A stretch of 64,000 nt of DNA, taken from positions 1 to 64,000 of the forward strand of contig NZ_CH724143.1 in NCBI RefSeq assembly GCF_000153325.1, written 5' to 3'. The DNA is from Photobacterium sp. SKA34 (lineage in GTDB: Bacteria > Pseudomonadota > Gammaproteobacteria > Enterobacterales > Vibrionaceae). The notes beneath the pieces were generated by a model. It made no database searches and was not told the DNA's origin. It saw only the letters and a list, made by a program, of their open reading frames with translations. The translations under genes and the position numbers were made by a program. Positions 41,696 to 53,449 of this stretch are shown one piece after another (position 1 is the stretch's first letter; each line of letters starts with the position of its first letter).

Positions 41696-42430
41696 TTATG
41701 TTTCTTGTTGGGTTAAACCAAGATAGCTTTTAAGTTCAGGTAGTACGGGGTTGGATAAAACATCATGAGTATCTCCTGCCGCTTTGATAGTACCTTGATT
41801 AATAAAAATACATTTATTGGCAATCTTCTCTGCATCTTCAGGGCTATGAGTGATCATCAATATCGTCATATTGCGCGTTGTGGCTAATTGCTTAACGAGG
41901 TTTAACATCTCTGCACGGAGTGCTGGATCAAGAGCTGAAAATGGCTCATCAAGCAGTAGCAAAGGGCGCTCTCGTAATAAACATCGCGCTAATGCTACTC
42001 GTTGACGTTGCCCGCCAGAAAGCTGTTCTGGTAAACGCTCAAGGTAGGCATTAATTCCCACTTGTTTCGCAGAATCAATCACACGCTGTTTTTGCTCTGC
42101 GGTGAGTTTAAGATTTGGGTTGATACCTAATGCAATATTTTCGAACACACTGAGGTGAGGAAATAAATTGTGTTCTTGAAATAACATCGAGAGTGGACGC
42201 TGCGCAGGCTCTAGCTGACAGATAGATTTGCTATTAATGGTGATCTCGCCGCTATCAGGGATGAGAAAGCCAGCTATGAGTGCGAGTAAGGTACTTTTAC
42301 CCGCACCACTTGGGCCAATGAGTGCGGCGATATCTCCCTGTTCAAGTTGAACATCAAAGCTCAACGCCATAGCAACCTCATTTTTGTGTTGAGGTAAGTA
42401 GGTATAGTTGAGTTGATTAATGTTTAGCAT
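41696..42430 (-). CDS. thiQ: thiamine ABC transporter ATP-binding protein ThiQ
   Basis: 244 residues from MLNINQLNYTY, with AAGGAGT 6 nt upstream; an ATG ten codons earlier lacks this. Walker A is GPSGAGKST (39-47), the signature LSGGQRQRVALARCL, and Walker B LLLLDEPFSALDP. It powers import of thiamine and its phosphates. It overlaps the 3' end of thiP by 14 bp and ends the thiBPQ operon. Confidence 0.95.
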   Translation of the reverse strand: MLNINQLNYTYLPQHKNEVAMALSFDVQLEQGDIAALIGPSGAGKSTLLALIAGFLIPDSGEITINSKSICQLEPAQRPLSMLFQEHNLFPHLSVFENIALGINPNLKLTAEQKQRVIDSAKQVGINAYLERLPEQLSGGQRQRVALARCLLRERPLLLLDEPFSALDPALRAEMLNLVKQLATTRNMTILMITHSPEDAEKIANKCIFINQGTIKAAGDTHDVLSNPVLPELKSYLGLTQQET

Positions 42431-44027
42431 GATGAACTCCTTGGCGATGGAGAGTAACAACGAGATATTCCACTGCGCTAAATAAACCTAAGCTGAGTAA
42501 CAGTAAAACCAGTGCGGCAACAGCAGCGGCATCCATTCGATAACTGCCCATCAGCTCAAATAAATACAGTGGCAGCGTTTGAAAATCTTGACTGCCAAAT
42601 AATGCAATCGCACCTAAATCACCCAGTGATAAGACAAAGCTAATAGCAAGAGCTTGGGCAATAGGAGCACGTAACGCACGCCATTCAACCAAGCGTAATC
42701 GCGATAGGTGCGTCATCCCTAAACTGCGACATAACGGATTATATTGCTGCGCGAGGTGGAGCATTGGTTGACTTAATGTTTTGATTACATATGGCAGCGC
42801 CATCAGGGCGTTGACACAGACCACAACCCAAAACGCAGCACTGTACGCATCGGTATATTGGCGCAGTAATAGGAAAATACCAGTACTTAACACTAACCCT
42901 GGTGTCACTAAAATCACTGTGCCGATCATTTCAATCCCGTCAGCAGCCAGTTTTTTACGTGCTAAGCGTAAGCTACGACTCGTGATGAGGATCATGACGC
43001 CAAGACAAAATGCTAATAAGCAGGAAAATAGTGCAATATGGAGTGAGTTAGTGATTGCTGACCATAACTGCTTTTGTTCTAAGATATTAAATAATTGATG
43101 GTTAATACCCGATACAAAGACGGCAATGATCGGTGGTATAACAAACACTAACGCACTGATGATCCAGAATACATCCCAACATTTAGCGCGCCATGTATCG
43201 TTATAATTCACTACCTTTTTGCTGATAGAGCCGTTTAGGGTAGAAAGTGGTTTAGCAAAACGTTGCGTAAAAAGCACTAATGAGCAGCAAAGTAGCATTT
43301 GCCACAAAGCTAAAATAGCCCCTGTCACTAAATCAAAGTCATAACGCAACGCTTGATAAATGGCGAGCTCGATAGTGGTTGATTTAGGGCCACCGCCAAG
43401 CGACATGATCACGGCAAAGCTGGTAAAGCACAACATAAAGACTAAACCCGCGATATGCGGCAGTTGTTGGCGTAGTCGAGGCCATGCAATTAAGCGAAAT
43501 TTACTCCAGCCAGTAATACCTAAATGCGCCGCAAGCTGATGTTGCTCTGCGGGGATACCATCGAGACTTTGCAGTAGAAAACGAACGGTCAGTGGCAGGT
43601 TTAAAAATACGTGCGCCAGTAAGATCCCGCTTAAACCATAAATGTTCAATGGCGGTAAGCCTAGTATTTCTAGATTATGACTGATCAATCCACTTTTGCC
43701 ATAAATCGATAATAAACCAAAGACAGCAACCAATACGGGCATCACGAGCGTCATCGCAAATAAACGTAATAGCAGGGCTTTTCCTACAAACTGTCGCCGT
43801 GAAAGAGCATAAGCAATGGGAATCGCAGGGATGATGCTGAATAGAGTCGATAAGATGGCTTGATAGAAGCTAAATCCTGTTACATGACGCAAGTAAGGAT
43901 CATGCCATAATGTTGACAGTTGCCAGTTGTTAGCTTGGCTAATCAAGGCGGTGAGCGCGGCAACAACAACAAGAGTGATCAGCCCGGCACTGATAATGCC
44001 GGGCAATAGGGTAATGCGTTTGTTCAA
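42417..44027 (-). CDS. thiP: thiamine ABC transporter permease ThiP
   Basis: 536 residues with about 12 membrane spans forming two fused permease halves, as in E. coli ThiP. Each half carries an EAA-type loop (near QHQLAAHLGITGWSKFRLIAWP and CRSLGMTHLSRLRLVEW). It passes thiamine from ThiB through the inner membrane. It starts 12 nt after thiB. Confidence 0.95.
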   Translation of the reverse strand: MNKRITLLPGIISAGLITLVVVAALTALISQANNWQLSTLWHDPYLRHVTGFSFYQAILSTLFSIIPAIPIAYALSRRQFVGKALLLRLFAMTLVMPVLVAVFGLLSIYGKSGLISHNLEILGLPPLNIYGLSGILLAHVFLNLPLTVRFLLQSLDGIPAEQHQLAAHLGITGWSKFRLIAWPRLRQQLPHIAGLVFMLCFTSFAVIMSLGGGPKSTTIELAIYQALRYDFDLVTGAILALWQMLLCCSLVLFTQRFAKPLSTLNGSISKKVVNYNDTWRAKCWDVFWIISALVFVIPPIIAVFVSGINHQLFNILEQKQLWSAITNSLHIALFSCLLAFCLGVMILITSRSLRLARKKLAADGIEMIGTVILVTPGLVLSTGIFLLLRQYTDAYSAAFWVVVCVNALMALPYVIKTLSQPMLHLAQQYNPLCRSLGMTHLSRLRLVEWRALRAPIAQALAISFVLSLGDLGAIALFGSQDFQTLPLYLFELMGSYRMDAAAVAALVLLLLSLGLFSAVEYLVVTLHRQGVHHAKH

Positions 44028-44039
44028 AGTCTTAAACCA

Positions 44040-45038
44040 TTACTGAGTGAGGGCTTGCTGCCACTCACGGATCCAAGCTTTGCGATGTGTTGCCACTTCG
44101 TCGGCACTAAATTCAAGTGCTTTGCTTGGTACGGTGAGTTCATCAAAACCTTTCGGTAGGCTTTGCTTTGTTACTGGATACATCCAGTTGTGGGTAGCGA
44201 TTTGTGACTGAAAAGCATCACTAACAATAAATTGCATAAATTGATCAGCCAGCTTTGGATGTGGGCTATTTTTCATTTTTGCTGCCACTTCAACTTGCAT
44301 GTAATGGCCTTCTTTGAAGTTAGCCGCTTTGTACTGGTGCTTGTCTTCAGCAATGATGTGATAGGCCGGTGATGTGGTGTAAGAAAGCACCATATCTGAT
44401 TCGCCTTTTAAGAACATGCTATAGGCTTCAGACCAGCCCTTAGTGACGGTCACTGTGTGTTTTGCTAATTGCTGCCACATTTCAGGGGCTTTATCACCGT
44501 AGACGGATTTGATCCATAACATTAGACCTTGGCCTGGGGTGGAAGTACGAGGATCTTGATAGATAACGCTAATATCTTGATCTTTGATCAGTGCATCTAA
44601 ACTTGCAGGTGGGTTTTTCAGTTTATCGCTGTCATACACAAAGGCAAAATAGCCGTAATCATAAGGGATGAAAGTATCATCACTCCAACCTTTAGGAAGC
44701 GTTAGCTTACTAGTATCAACATCACTTTTTGCTAATAGGCCAGTATTTTTCGCTTCTGTCATTAGGTTGTTATCTAGCCCTAATAACACATCTGCTTTAC
44801 TGTTTTTCCCTTCAAGACGAACGCGATTTAAAATCGATACACCATCTTCTAAAGAAACAAAATTGACCGTACAACCATTACATTGCTTTTCAAACGCTTT
44901 CTTTACCACAGGGCCAGGACCCCAGTCTGAAGCAAATGAGCTGTAGGTATAAACGTTAAGGGTATTGTCTGAGGCGAAAGCTGAGCTTGCAACTAATGAC
45001 AGAGAGATTAGAGGAAGAAGAGTGTTTATTTTTTTCAC
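44040..45038 (-). CDS. thiB: thiamine-binding periplasmic protein ThiB (TbpA)
   Basis: 332 residues from the GTG at 45038, which starts a proper signal peptide (VKKINTLLPLISLSLVASSAFA) and has GGAG 8 nt upstream; longer frames begin with non-signal sequence. The mature protein begins NTLNVYTYSSFASDWGPGP. It has the TbpA segments YDYGYFAFVYD and YQDPRTSTPGQGL. It delivers thiamine, thiamine monophosphate and diphosphate to ThiPQ. Upstream lies a TPP riboswitch. Confidence 0.95.
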   Translation of the reverse strand: MKKINTLLPLISLSLVASSAFASDNTLNVYTYSSFASDWGPGPVVKKAFEKQCNGCTVNFVSLEDGVSILNRVRLEGKNSKADVLLGLDNNLMTEAKNTGLLAKSDVDTSKLTLPKGWSDDTFIPYDYGYFAFVYDSDKLKNPPASLDALIKDQDISVIYQDPRTSTPGQGLMLWIKSVYGDKAPEMWQQLAKHTVTVTKGWSEAYSMFLKGESDMVLSYTTSPAYHIIAEDKHQYKAANFKEGHYMQVEVAAKMKNSPHPKLADQFMQFIVSDAFQSQIATHNWMYPVTKQSLPKGFDELTVPSKALEFSADEVATHRKAWIREWQQALTQ

Positions 45039-45131
45039 TATGCGCTCCGAGATGTCCTGCATCCTTGGGACAAAAATTGAAAGAGAGAGCGGCACAGGTT
45101 TGAGTGCTGTTGCGTCATGCAATGTTCAGCG

Positions 45132-45152
45132 AGCTCGAAAGAATGTTCGAGC
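45132..45152 (-). promoter_or_regulatory. short hairpin after the TPP aptamer
   Basis: GCTCGAA and TTCGAGC arms, 6-nt loop, directly after the aptamer 3' end. It may be part of the expression platform; no terminator T run follows. How it switches is not evident. Confidence 0.45.
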
Positions 45153-45153
45153 A

Positions 45154-45253
45154 TCTCAATTCCTACGCCAGCATTACCTGGTTCAGGTTCAATGGGTTCT
45201 GCTATACAACACGTATGCCTAACAATCTCAGCCAAATGACTCCCCAATGAGAA
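45154..45253 (-). promoter_or_regulatory. TPP riboswitch (THI-box) controlling thiBPQ
   Basis: On the minus strand the aptamer shows its conserved parts in order: GGGGAGTCAT, GGCTGAGATT, AGAACCCATTGAACCTGA, and CCAGGTAATGCTGGCGTAGG. The ends pair weakly as TCTCA/TGAGA (P1). It lies about 115 nt before the thiB GTG. Binding of thiamine diphosphate should shut down the transporter operon, as known for the class. Confidence 0.95.
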
Positions 45254-45283
45254 CAAACTATTGTACCTGTAACTGTATCGAAG

Positions 45284-46066
45284 TTATAGCTTCTGATTAA
45301 GTTGCCAATTATAGGTATAACGGATCTGAGTTAATTGCACGTTAGGCGTAACACGATAATGATTAAGGTGTTGTTGTAACTCAGTTAATGATCCAAAATC
45401 AGTTTGATACCAATCATAGATAGATGACAGCGTGATGCCATTTTTTCTTACTTTTACTGCTTTTTCACTATTAATAAAGCGTGTGGCAACTTGATCTAAC
45501 TGGAAATCTAATCGATCGCTATTAAATGCTTTAGGCAGTAAATCAGGACAACCGAGGCTGGCACAGTTGACTGCGTAGTGGATCCTAGGATCTTGCCAGA
45601 TAGGGCGTAAGATCCGATGTTCAATATCGTTTAAAGTTAGCTTTTTATTATTAATGGTAATAATGGTTTGATCCCATGGTCCAAAGCTAAATAAACCTCC
45701 CAGTTTAGTAATTGATTTTACAGGGTAATTATCAATAATTAACTGAACAGTTAGGGCGTTATATAAATTAACCCAATAGGCAAATTGAACATCACGATTA
45801 TAGCGGTGAGGATTTTGAGCACTGAGTCGCTTAATATAAGTTGCTAGTTTTTGTTTATCCGTACTTGATACTTGGTTGTAACGAAATAAGGTTTGATTCG
45901 GTTGAATAACAAGATATTTATCGAGTAGCTGCTGCCAATCTTGATGACTTATCTTGTTTGTATTCGTAGGATCATGAGGTTGCCAATATGACCAGAGTTC
46001 GGATTTTGGCGCAGCATAGAGCGGTAAAGTGATTAACAGCAGCCAAATCGCAATAACAATACGCAT
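45284..46066 (-). CDS. DUF547 domain secreted protein of unknown function
   Basis: 260 residues. A signal peptide (MRIVIAIWLLLITLPLYAA) is followed by a DUF547 domain, with FAYWVNLYNALTVQLIIDNYPVKSI, DIEHRILRP and IHYAVNCASLGCPDL as its hallmarks. The domain is distantly related to papain-like folds; the conserved cysteines and histidine (H163-C168 area) could form an active site, but no activity is established. It lies upstream of the riboswitch on the same strand, 30 nt away, and is not obviously part of the thiamine operon. Confidence 0.85.
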   Translation of the reverse strand: MRIVIAIWLLLITLPLYAAPKSELWSYWQPHDPTNTNKISHQDWQQLLDKYLVIQPNQTLFRYNQVSSTDKQKLATYIKRLSAQNPHRYNRDVQFAYWVNLYNALTVQLIIDNYPVKSITKLGGLFSFGPWDQTIITINNKKLTLNDIEHRILRPIWQDPRIHYAVNCASLGCPDLLPKAFNSDRLDFQLDQVATRFINSEKAVKVRKNGITLSSIYDWYQTDFGSLTELQQHLNHYRVTPNVQLTQIRYTYNWQLNQKL

Positions 46067-46154
46067 ATTCTTCCTATTTATATAATAAGTAACAGTATTG
46101 ATTAAGACCGTAATAAGTATTGGCTAATTTCATTATCTTTTTGATATTTTCTAA

Positions 46155-46187
46155 TAAAAACGCCCTGTTTATATTAAGCAGGGCGTT
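46155..46187 (-). terminator. terminator after leuD
   Basis: On the minus strand AACGCCCTG, an 11-nt loop, CAGGGCGTT, TTTATT. It lies 21 nt after the leuD stop and ends the leu operon. Confidence 0.9.
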
Positions 46188-46207
46188 CGACTTCAGATAA
46201 TATACGA

Positions 46208-46816
46208 TTACGCTAAAAAGCTAGGAATATGGTTTTCGAAGTCTGTAATTTTATCTTCGTGTTGCAGTGTCAAACCGATATTGTCTAAACCATTTAATAG
46301 ACAGTGACGACGGAATTCATCAATTTCAAAGGCATATTCTTTCCCATCAGCACTGACGATCATTTTTTCAAGATCAACTGTGATCTGTGCGCCTTCATTT
46401 TCATCGACATACTTAAATAAAGTGTCAACGTCTTGCTCAGATAGACGTACAGGCACCATTTGGTTATTGATCGAGTTACCATAGAAAATATCGGCAAAGC
46501 TTGGCGCAATCATAACTTGGATACCGTAATCAGCAAGCGCCCACGGTGCATGTTCACGAGAAGAACCACAACCAAAGTTTTCACGCGCCAGTAAAATACT
46601 CGCGCCTTGGTAGCGAGGGGCGTTCATAATAAAGTCAGGATTTGCTTGCTCGCCTGCATCATCTAGAAAACGCCAATCATGGAAAAGGTGCTTACCAAAT
46701 CCAGTGCGGGTTACTTTCTGCAAAAACTGTTTTGGAATAATCGCATCGGTATCAATGTTTGCCGTATCTAGCGGTACAACTAAACCTGTGTGTTGTTTAA
46801 AACCTGTCATGTTCAA
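46208..46816 (-). CDS. leuD: 3-isopropylmalate dehydratase small subunit
   Basis: 202 residues. It starts [22 protein letters not shown] with [10 protein letters not shown], and has [16 protein letters not shown], the swivel-domain substrate loop of aconitase-type enzymes. With LeuC it isomerises 2-isopropylmalate to 3-isopropylmalate. It is the last gene of leuABCD, 9 nt after leuC. Confidence 0.97.
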   Translation of the reverse strand: MNMTGFKQHTGLVVPLDTANIDTDAIIPKQFLQKVTRTGFGKHLFHDWRFLDDAGEQANPDFIMNAPRYQGASILLARENFGCGSSREHAPWALADYGIQVMIAPSFADIFYGNSINNQMVPVRLSEQDVDTLFKYVDENEGAQITVDLEKMIVSADGKEYAFEIDEFRRHCLLNGLDNIGLTLQHEDKITDFENHIPSFLA

Positions 46817-46825
46817 ATCCTTTTG

Positions 46826-48268
46826 TTACACCGATACGGCATCTAGTTGGCGAATATCAACAAAATGTCCGGCACATGCTGCTGCTGCTGCCATGGCAGG
46901 ACTAACGAGATGAGTACGCCCATCACGACCTTGGCGACCTTCAAAGTTACGGTTACTGGTTGACGCACAACGCTCACCGGGACCTAAGCGATCGTTATTC
47001 ATTGCTAGACACATTGAACAACCAGGTAGTCGCCATTCAAAGCCTGCTTCAATAAAGATCTTATCAAGCCCTTCTTTTTCCGCTTGTGCTTTCACTTGCT
47101 CTGAGCCTGGAACGACTAAAGCTTGTACGTTAGCGGCAACTTTCCGCCCTTTTGCAATAGCTGCTGCTGCGCGCATATCTTCAATACGTGAATTAGTGCA
47201 TGAACCAATAAAGACCTTATCAACGGCAAAATCAGATAGGGCTTTACCTGCTTCTAGCCCCATGTAAGCTAATGCTTTTTCAGCAGAGGCTTTTTCAACG
47301 GGATCGTTAAAGCTTTCAGGGGCAGGAATTGGCTCATCAACGGCAATCACCTGACCTGGGTTTGTTCCCCATGTTACTTGTGGCTTTATGTCTTTAGCAT
47401 TGAGCGTTACTACGGCATCAAACTCAGCGTTAGGATCGGACTTTAATGATGTCCAGTATTCTACTGCAGCATCAAACTCAGCGCCTTTTGGGGAAAATTC
47501 ACGATCTTTAATATAATCAAATGTTGTTTGATCCGGTGCGATCAAGCCTGCTTTCGCACCTAGCTCAATCGCCATGTTACAGACGGTCATACGACCTTCC
47601 ATCGTAAGATCTGTGATTGCTTCGCCACAGAACTCAACCACATAGCCAGTACCGCCAGCAGCGGTTGTTTTACCTATGATTGCAAGGACGATATCTTTTG
47701 CTGTAATGCCTTCAGCCACTTTTCCTTTAACTTCAATCTTCATGGTTTTCGCACGAGATTGTTTTAAGGTTTGAGTGGCTAATACGTGTTCCACTTCTGA
47801 GGTACCAATACCGAAAGCTAGTGCGCCAAAGGCACCGTGAGTCGCAGTATGTGAGTCACCACAAACAATGGTCATACCCGGCAGAGTAATACCCAGTTCA
47901 GGTCCCATTACGTGTACAATACCTTGATATTTATGATTTAAGTCATACAGGGTGACGCCAAACTCTTCACAGTTTTTCGCCAGTGTTTCCATCTGGATAC
48001 GTGCCATTTCACCCGATGCATTAATATCTTTAGTTTGGGTAGAAACGTTGTGATCCATCGTGGCGAAAGTTTTTGATACCTGACGCACTTTACGACCCTT
48101 TTCACGCAAGCCATCAAAAGCCTGCGGGGATGTCACTTCATGTACAAGGTGACGGTCGATATATAGGATTGGATTTTCCCCTTCTGCTGCAACGGCAACA
48201 TGGGCATCGTATACTTTTTCATAAAGCGTTTTAGGTGAAGCTGAAGCGTTATTATTAGTGTTCGACAT
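46826..48268 (-). CDS. leuC: 3-isopropylmalate dehydratase large subunit
   Basis: 480 residues. Ligands of the 4Fe-4S cluster are visible in FIGSCTNSR and in [31 protein letters not shown], the aconitase signature, is near residues 130-150. The N-terminus carries a short Asn/Ser/Ala-rich extension. It is the catalytic partner of LeuD, 14 nt after leuB. Confidence 0.97.
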   Translation of the reverse strand: MSNTNNNASASPKTLYEKVYDAHVAVAAEGENPILYIDRHLVHEVTSPQAFDGLREKGRKVRQVSKTFATMDHNVSTQTKDINASGEMARIQMETLAKNCEEFGVTLYDLNHKYQGIVHVMGPELGITLPGMTIVCGDSHTATHGAFGALAFGIGTSEVEHVLATQTLKQSRAKTMKIEVKGKVAEGITAKDIVLAIIGKTTAAGGTGYVVEFCGEAITDLTMEGRMTVCNMAIELGAKAGLIAPDQTTFDYIKDREFSPKGAEFDAAVEYWTSLKSDPNAEFDAVVTLNAKDIKPQVTWGTNPGQVIAVDEPIPAPESFNDPVEKASAEKALAYMGLEAGKALSDFAVDKVFIGSCTNSRIEDMRAAAAIAKGRKVAANVQALVVPGSEQVKAQAEKEGLDKIFIEAGFEWRLPGCSMCLAMNNDRLGPGERCASTSNRNFEGRQGRDGRTHLVSPAMAAAAACAGHFVDIRQLDAVSV

Positions 48269-48282
48269 TGCTCAATGCTCCC

Positions 48283-50978
<2,696 letters not shown>

Positions 50979-51045
50979 TGCTACTTCCTTTTAATCTATT
51001 ACCGTTACAGGTTAGTTCGCATTCACTTGCGCTAGTCGATATATG

Positions 51046-51075
51046 AAAAAACCCGCGCAAGTTGCGCGGGTTTTA
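51046..51075 (-). terminator. leu operon attenuator terminator
   Basis: On the minus strand AAAACCCGCGCAA, loop, TTGCGCGGGTTTTTT. The first arm can instead pair with CGCGCGGGTTGC at about 51104-51115, just after the leader peptide stop. The two foldings exclude each other, the standard anti-terminator/terminator pair. Confidence 0.93.
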
Positions 51076-51118
51076 AAATCTTTAGTGGCGTTTCCCACTC
51101 AAAAGCAACCCGCGCGAT

Positions 51119-51169
51119 TTAAGTCACGATAAGGAGGAGGCTAAGGAGTAAAGAGAAACGTTTTTTCAT
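51119..51169 (-). CDS. leuL: leu operon leader peptide
   Basis: A 16-codon frame reading MKKRFSLLLSLLLIVT, with six leucines in two triplets (TTA CTC CTT and CTC CTC CTT). It lies about 140 nt upstream of leuA and is followed by the attenuator. Slow translation when leucyl-tRNA is scarce should stall the ribosome at the Leu codons and favour the anti-terminator. The sequence and position are seen; the mechanism is known from enterics. Confidence 0.9.
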   Translation of the reverse strand: MKKRFSLLLSLLLIVT

Positions 51170-51484
51170 TTTATACACACTTATATAAAGTTGATTAACA
51201 AATGAATACCAAATAGACAGGTCAAAGGTCAACCAATAATTACGTTTATTTTACAATTATGGCATTAACTAATTGATTTTTAATTATTGCGATATGTTTT
51301 TCCATAAATAAGAGAAAAATACAGAGAAGATTGGGCAATAACATTTCGTGATAAAAAATTGCCAAATTATTAACAATTTATGTAATTCTCCTTTTCTTCT
51401 AGATTGTCATTGACTCTCCTTTTAAGTTTCACCTTGTTGTCACAAGCCCTTTTTATTCTAGTGACAGTTATAAAAAGGAGAACA

Positions 51485-51997
51485 ATGATGACATTACTTA
51501 CCCCCATTCAGCGTTTTGATTATGCGTTTTCAACGCTATGTCTCTGTCATCGATTTAATATTCCACTGGCTAAAATTAGCCGTATTGTTTCACGAACCGG
51601 TGATGGCCACTTATATGCAATGATTGGTTTGCTCATATGGTGGGGTGATCAACAACACGGTGATTCTTTCATTTTCTATGGTTTGTTGATGTTTTTGATT
51701 GAACTCCCATTGTATTGGTTGCTCAAAAACAGCTTTAAACGCAGTCGTCCGGTTAGTTTACCCTCCTTTATTAAACCCTCAGATCGCTATAGCTTGCCAT
51801 CAGGTCATACTGCGGCGGCTTTTATGATGGCCGCCTTAATTTCAAGTTTTTATCCTTCGTATAGTGAAGTTGTATGGCTATGGGCAAGCTGCATTGGCTT
51901 CTCCCGAGTATTACTGGGGGTGCACTATCTTAGCGATATCGTTGCTGGAGCATTATTAGGTTTTACTTGTTTTGAATTAGCCAGTTTTATCTTGTAA
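51485..51997 (+). CDS. PAP2-family membrane phosphatase
   Basis: 170 residues from the ATG at 51485; the adjacent ATG at 51488 has better spacing (7 nt) to AGGAG and is an equal choice. A TTG-started longer frame is rejected. The three PAP2 motifs are present: KNSFKRSRP, LPSGHTAAAF with the catalytic His, and SRVLLGVHYLSDIVAG. About five membrane spans surround them. Such enzymes remove phosphate from lipid phosphates or undecaprenyl pyrophosphate. It is 10 nt from the glycosyltransferase gene that follows. Confidence 0.88.
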   Translation: MMTLLTPIQRFDYAFSTLCLCHRFNIPLAKISRIVSRTGDGHLYAMIGLLIWWGDQQHGDSFIFYGLLMFLIELPLYWLLKNSFKRSRPVSLPSFIKPSDRYSLPSGHTAAAFMMAALISSFYPSYSEVVWLWASCIGFSRVLLGVHYLSDIVAGALLGFTCFELASFIL

Positions 51998-52007
51998 GGA
52001 ATATACA

Positions 52008-53126
52008 ATGAAAATACTTTATGGGATCCAAGGTACGGGTAATGGTCATATTTCTCGAGCTCGTGAAATGGCGCGCGCTTTTGATGGATTAGATTGTGAG
52101 GTTGATTATTATTTTTCAGGGCGGGAAAGAGATAAGTTTTTTGATATGGAGTGTTTTGGTGATTATCAATTGGGAAAAGGGCTGACTTTCGTTACCGAAC
52201 AAGGCTGTATCCAACGGTTAAAAACATGGCGTCAGCTTGATTTGCGGCAATTTCGGCAAGAGGTGAAAACGTTAGATTTATCTCGTTATGATTTAGTGTT
52301 GAATGATTTTGAGCCTATTACTGCATGGGCTGCAAAACAGCAGAAAGTACCCAGCCTTTCTTTAAGTCATCAAGCTGCTTTTTTGCATGATGTACCCAAA
52401 GCGAATGAAAGCGTATTTGATCGATTACTTACACGTTATTTTGCTCCGACTCAATATCAAATTGGTCTGCATTGGTATCATTTTAACTGCCCAATATTAC
52501 CGCCAATTATTCCTTGTTTTGATACACCAAGTCGTCATCAACAACCTTTTATTCTGGTGTATTTACCTTTTGAATCACTTTCTCAAATTACTGATTTACT
52601 CTCTCATTTTCAGCAAGTGAATTTTGTTTGTTATCACCCAGATATTGAGAGTAAATCACAATGGCAAAACATACAGTTGAAACCATTAAGTCGAGAGGGG
52701 TTTCACCACGATTTACATCACTGTAAAGGTGTCGTAGCAAACGGTGGTTTTGAGCTGCCTTCAGAGGCTATTTCTCTAGGAAAAAAATTACTATTAAAAC
52801 CACTACAAGGGCAATTTGAACAATGTAGCAATGTAGCAACGTTAGCGATGATGGGATTGGCTCATGTTACTCAATCGTTAGATGTGACGACGATGCGAGT
52901 TTGGCTTGATAGCGAGAGTGTTGGGCGGGTTAAAATTCCAGATGTGGCAGATGAAGTTAGTATGTGGTTACTTAGTAAAGAGTGGGATGATATTGATGCA
53001 CTAAAAGAAGTGTTATGGCAGCAAGTAGAGTTCCCAGAATCCGTAGCAGAAGCAATGTCTGAGCATTACCCTGAAAGCCAATATATTACGGCAACACCTT
53101 CACTTATTAAATCATTGGTGAAATGA
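52008..53126 (+). CDS. MJ1255/VC2487 family glycosyltransferase
   Basis: 372 residues. The N-terminus KILYGIQGTGNGHISRAREMA carries the glycine-rich loop of GT-B enzymes such as MurG and diacylglycerol glucosyltransferases. The C-terminal half has VVANGGFELPSEAISLGKKLLLKPLQGQFEQ, resembling the nucleotide-sugar site. This TIGR00661-type family is known by name from Methanocaldococcus and Vibrio, and to my knowledge has no defined product. It follows the PAP2 gene by 10 nt, suggesting a shared lipid-linked substrate (inference). Confidence 0.85.
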   Translation: MKILYGIQGTGNGHISRAREMARAFDGLDCEVDYYFSGRERDKFFDMECFGDYQLGKGLTFVTEQGCIQRLKTWRQLDLRQFRQEVKTLDLSRYDLVLNDFEPITAWAAKQQKVPSLSLSHQAAFLHDVPKANESVFDRLLTRYFAPTQYQIGLHWYHFNCPILPPIIPCFDTPSRHQQPFILVYLPFESLSQITDLLSHFQQVNFVCYHPDIESKSQWQNIQLKPLSREGFHHDLHHCKGVVANGGFELPSEAISLGKKLLLKPLQGQFEQCSNVATLAMMGLAHVTQSLDVTTMRVWLDSESVGRVKIPDVADEVSMWLLSKEWDDIDALKEVLWQQVEFPESVAEAMSEHYPESQYITATPSLIKSLVK

Positions 53127-53341
53127 ATCAATAGAAAAAGTTACTGATTATTCTTGAATTTGTTATGGTTTTTTATCTTAAAGTAATGTTTAAATTTTTA
53201 TTTATATCTTTTTTTATTTATTTTGTGATTGATTTAAGATTATGATTTGTAATGTTTATATTTCTGAATATGTATTAATTCATATAATAATCATAATCAC
53301 TTATATTCTATTATTAGTCTCATCAATCTGTTTGGATAATA
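53127..53341. other. very AT-rich spacer upstream of leuO
   Basis: About 215 bp of mostly A and T. A 19-codon Phe-rich frame near 53186 has no ribosome site. In E. coli the leuO upstream region is AT-rich and silenced by H-NS; the same is likely here but not shown. Confidence 0.5.
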
Positions 53342-53421
53342 CTGGCCTCACCCCAAATCAAGCGGGTTTAGACTAGAAGCCAGAATTAAGCTTCTAAGTT
53401 ACTGAAGGCATAGGACGTGCC
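53342..53421 (+). promoter_or_regulatory. structured leuO leader with competing hairpins
   Basis: CTGGC (53342-53346) pairs with GCCAG (53379-53383), while TAGAAGC (53374-53380) pairs with GCTTCTA (53390-53396). The pairings share bases 53379-53380, so only one can form fully. A third short stem GGCA/TGCC lies at 53407-53421. The ribosome site AGAGG follows near 53438. Regulation through these foldings is inference. Confidence 0.45.
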
Positions 53422-53449
53422 GATAAACTCATAAATTTAGAGGCATAAT

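Noticed and set aside
53186..53245. 19-codon Phe-rich frame in the leuO upstream region
   Set aside because: No ribosome site; Phe codons are expected by chance in such AT-rich DNA.
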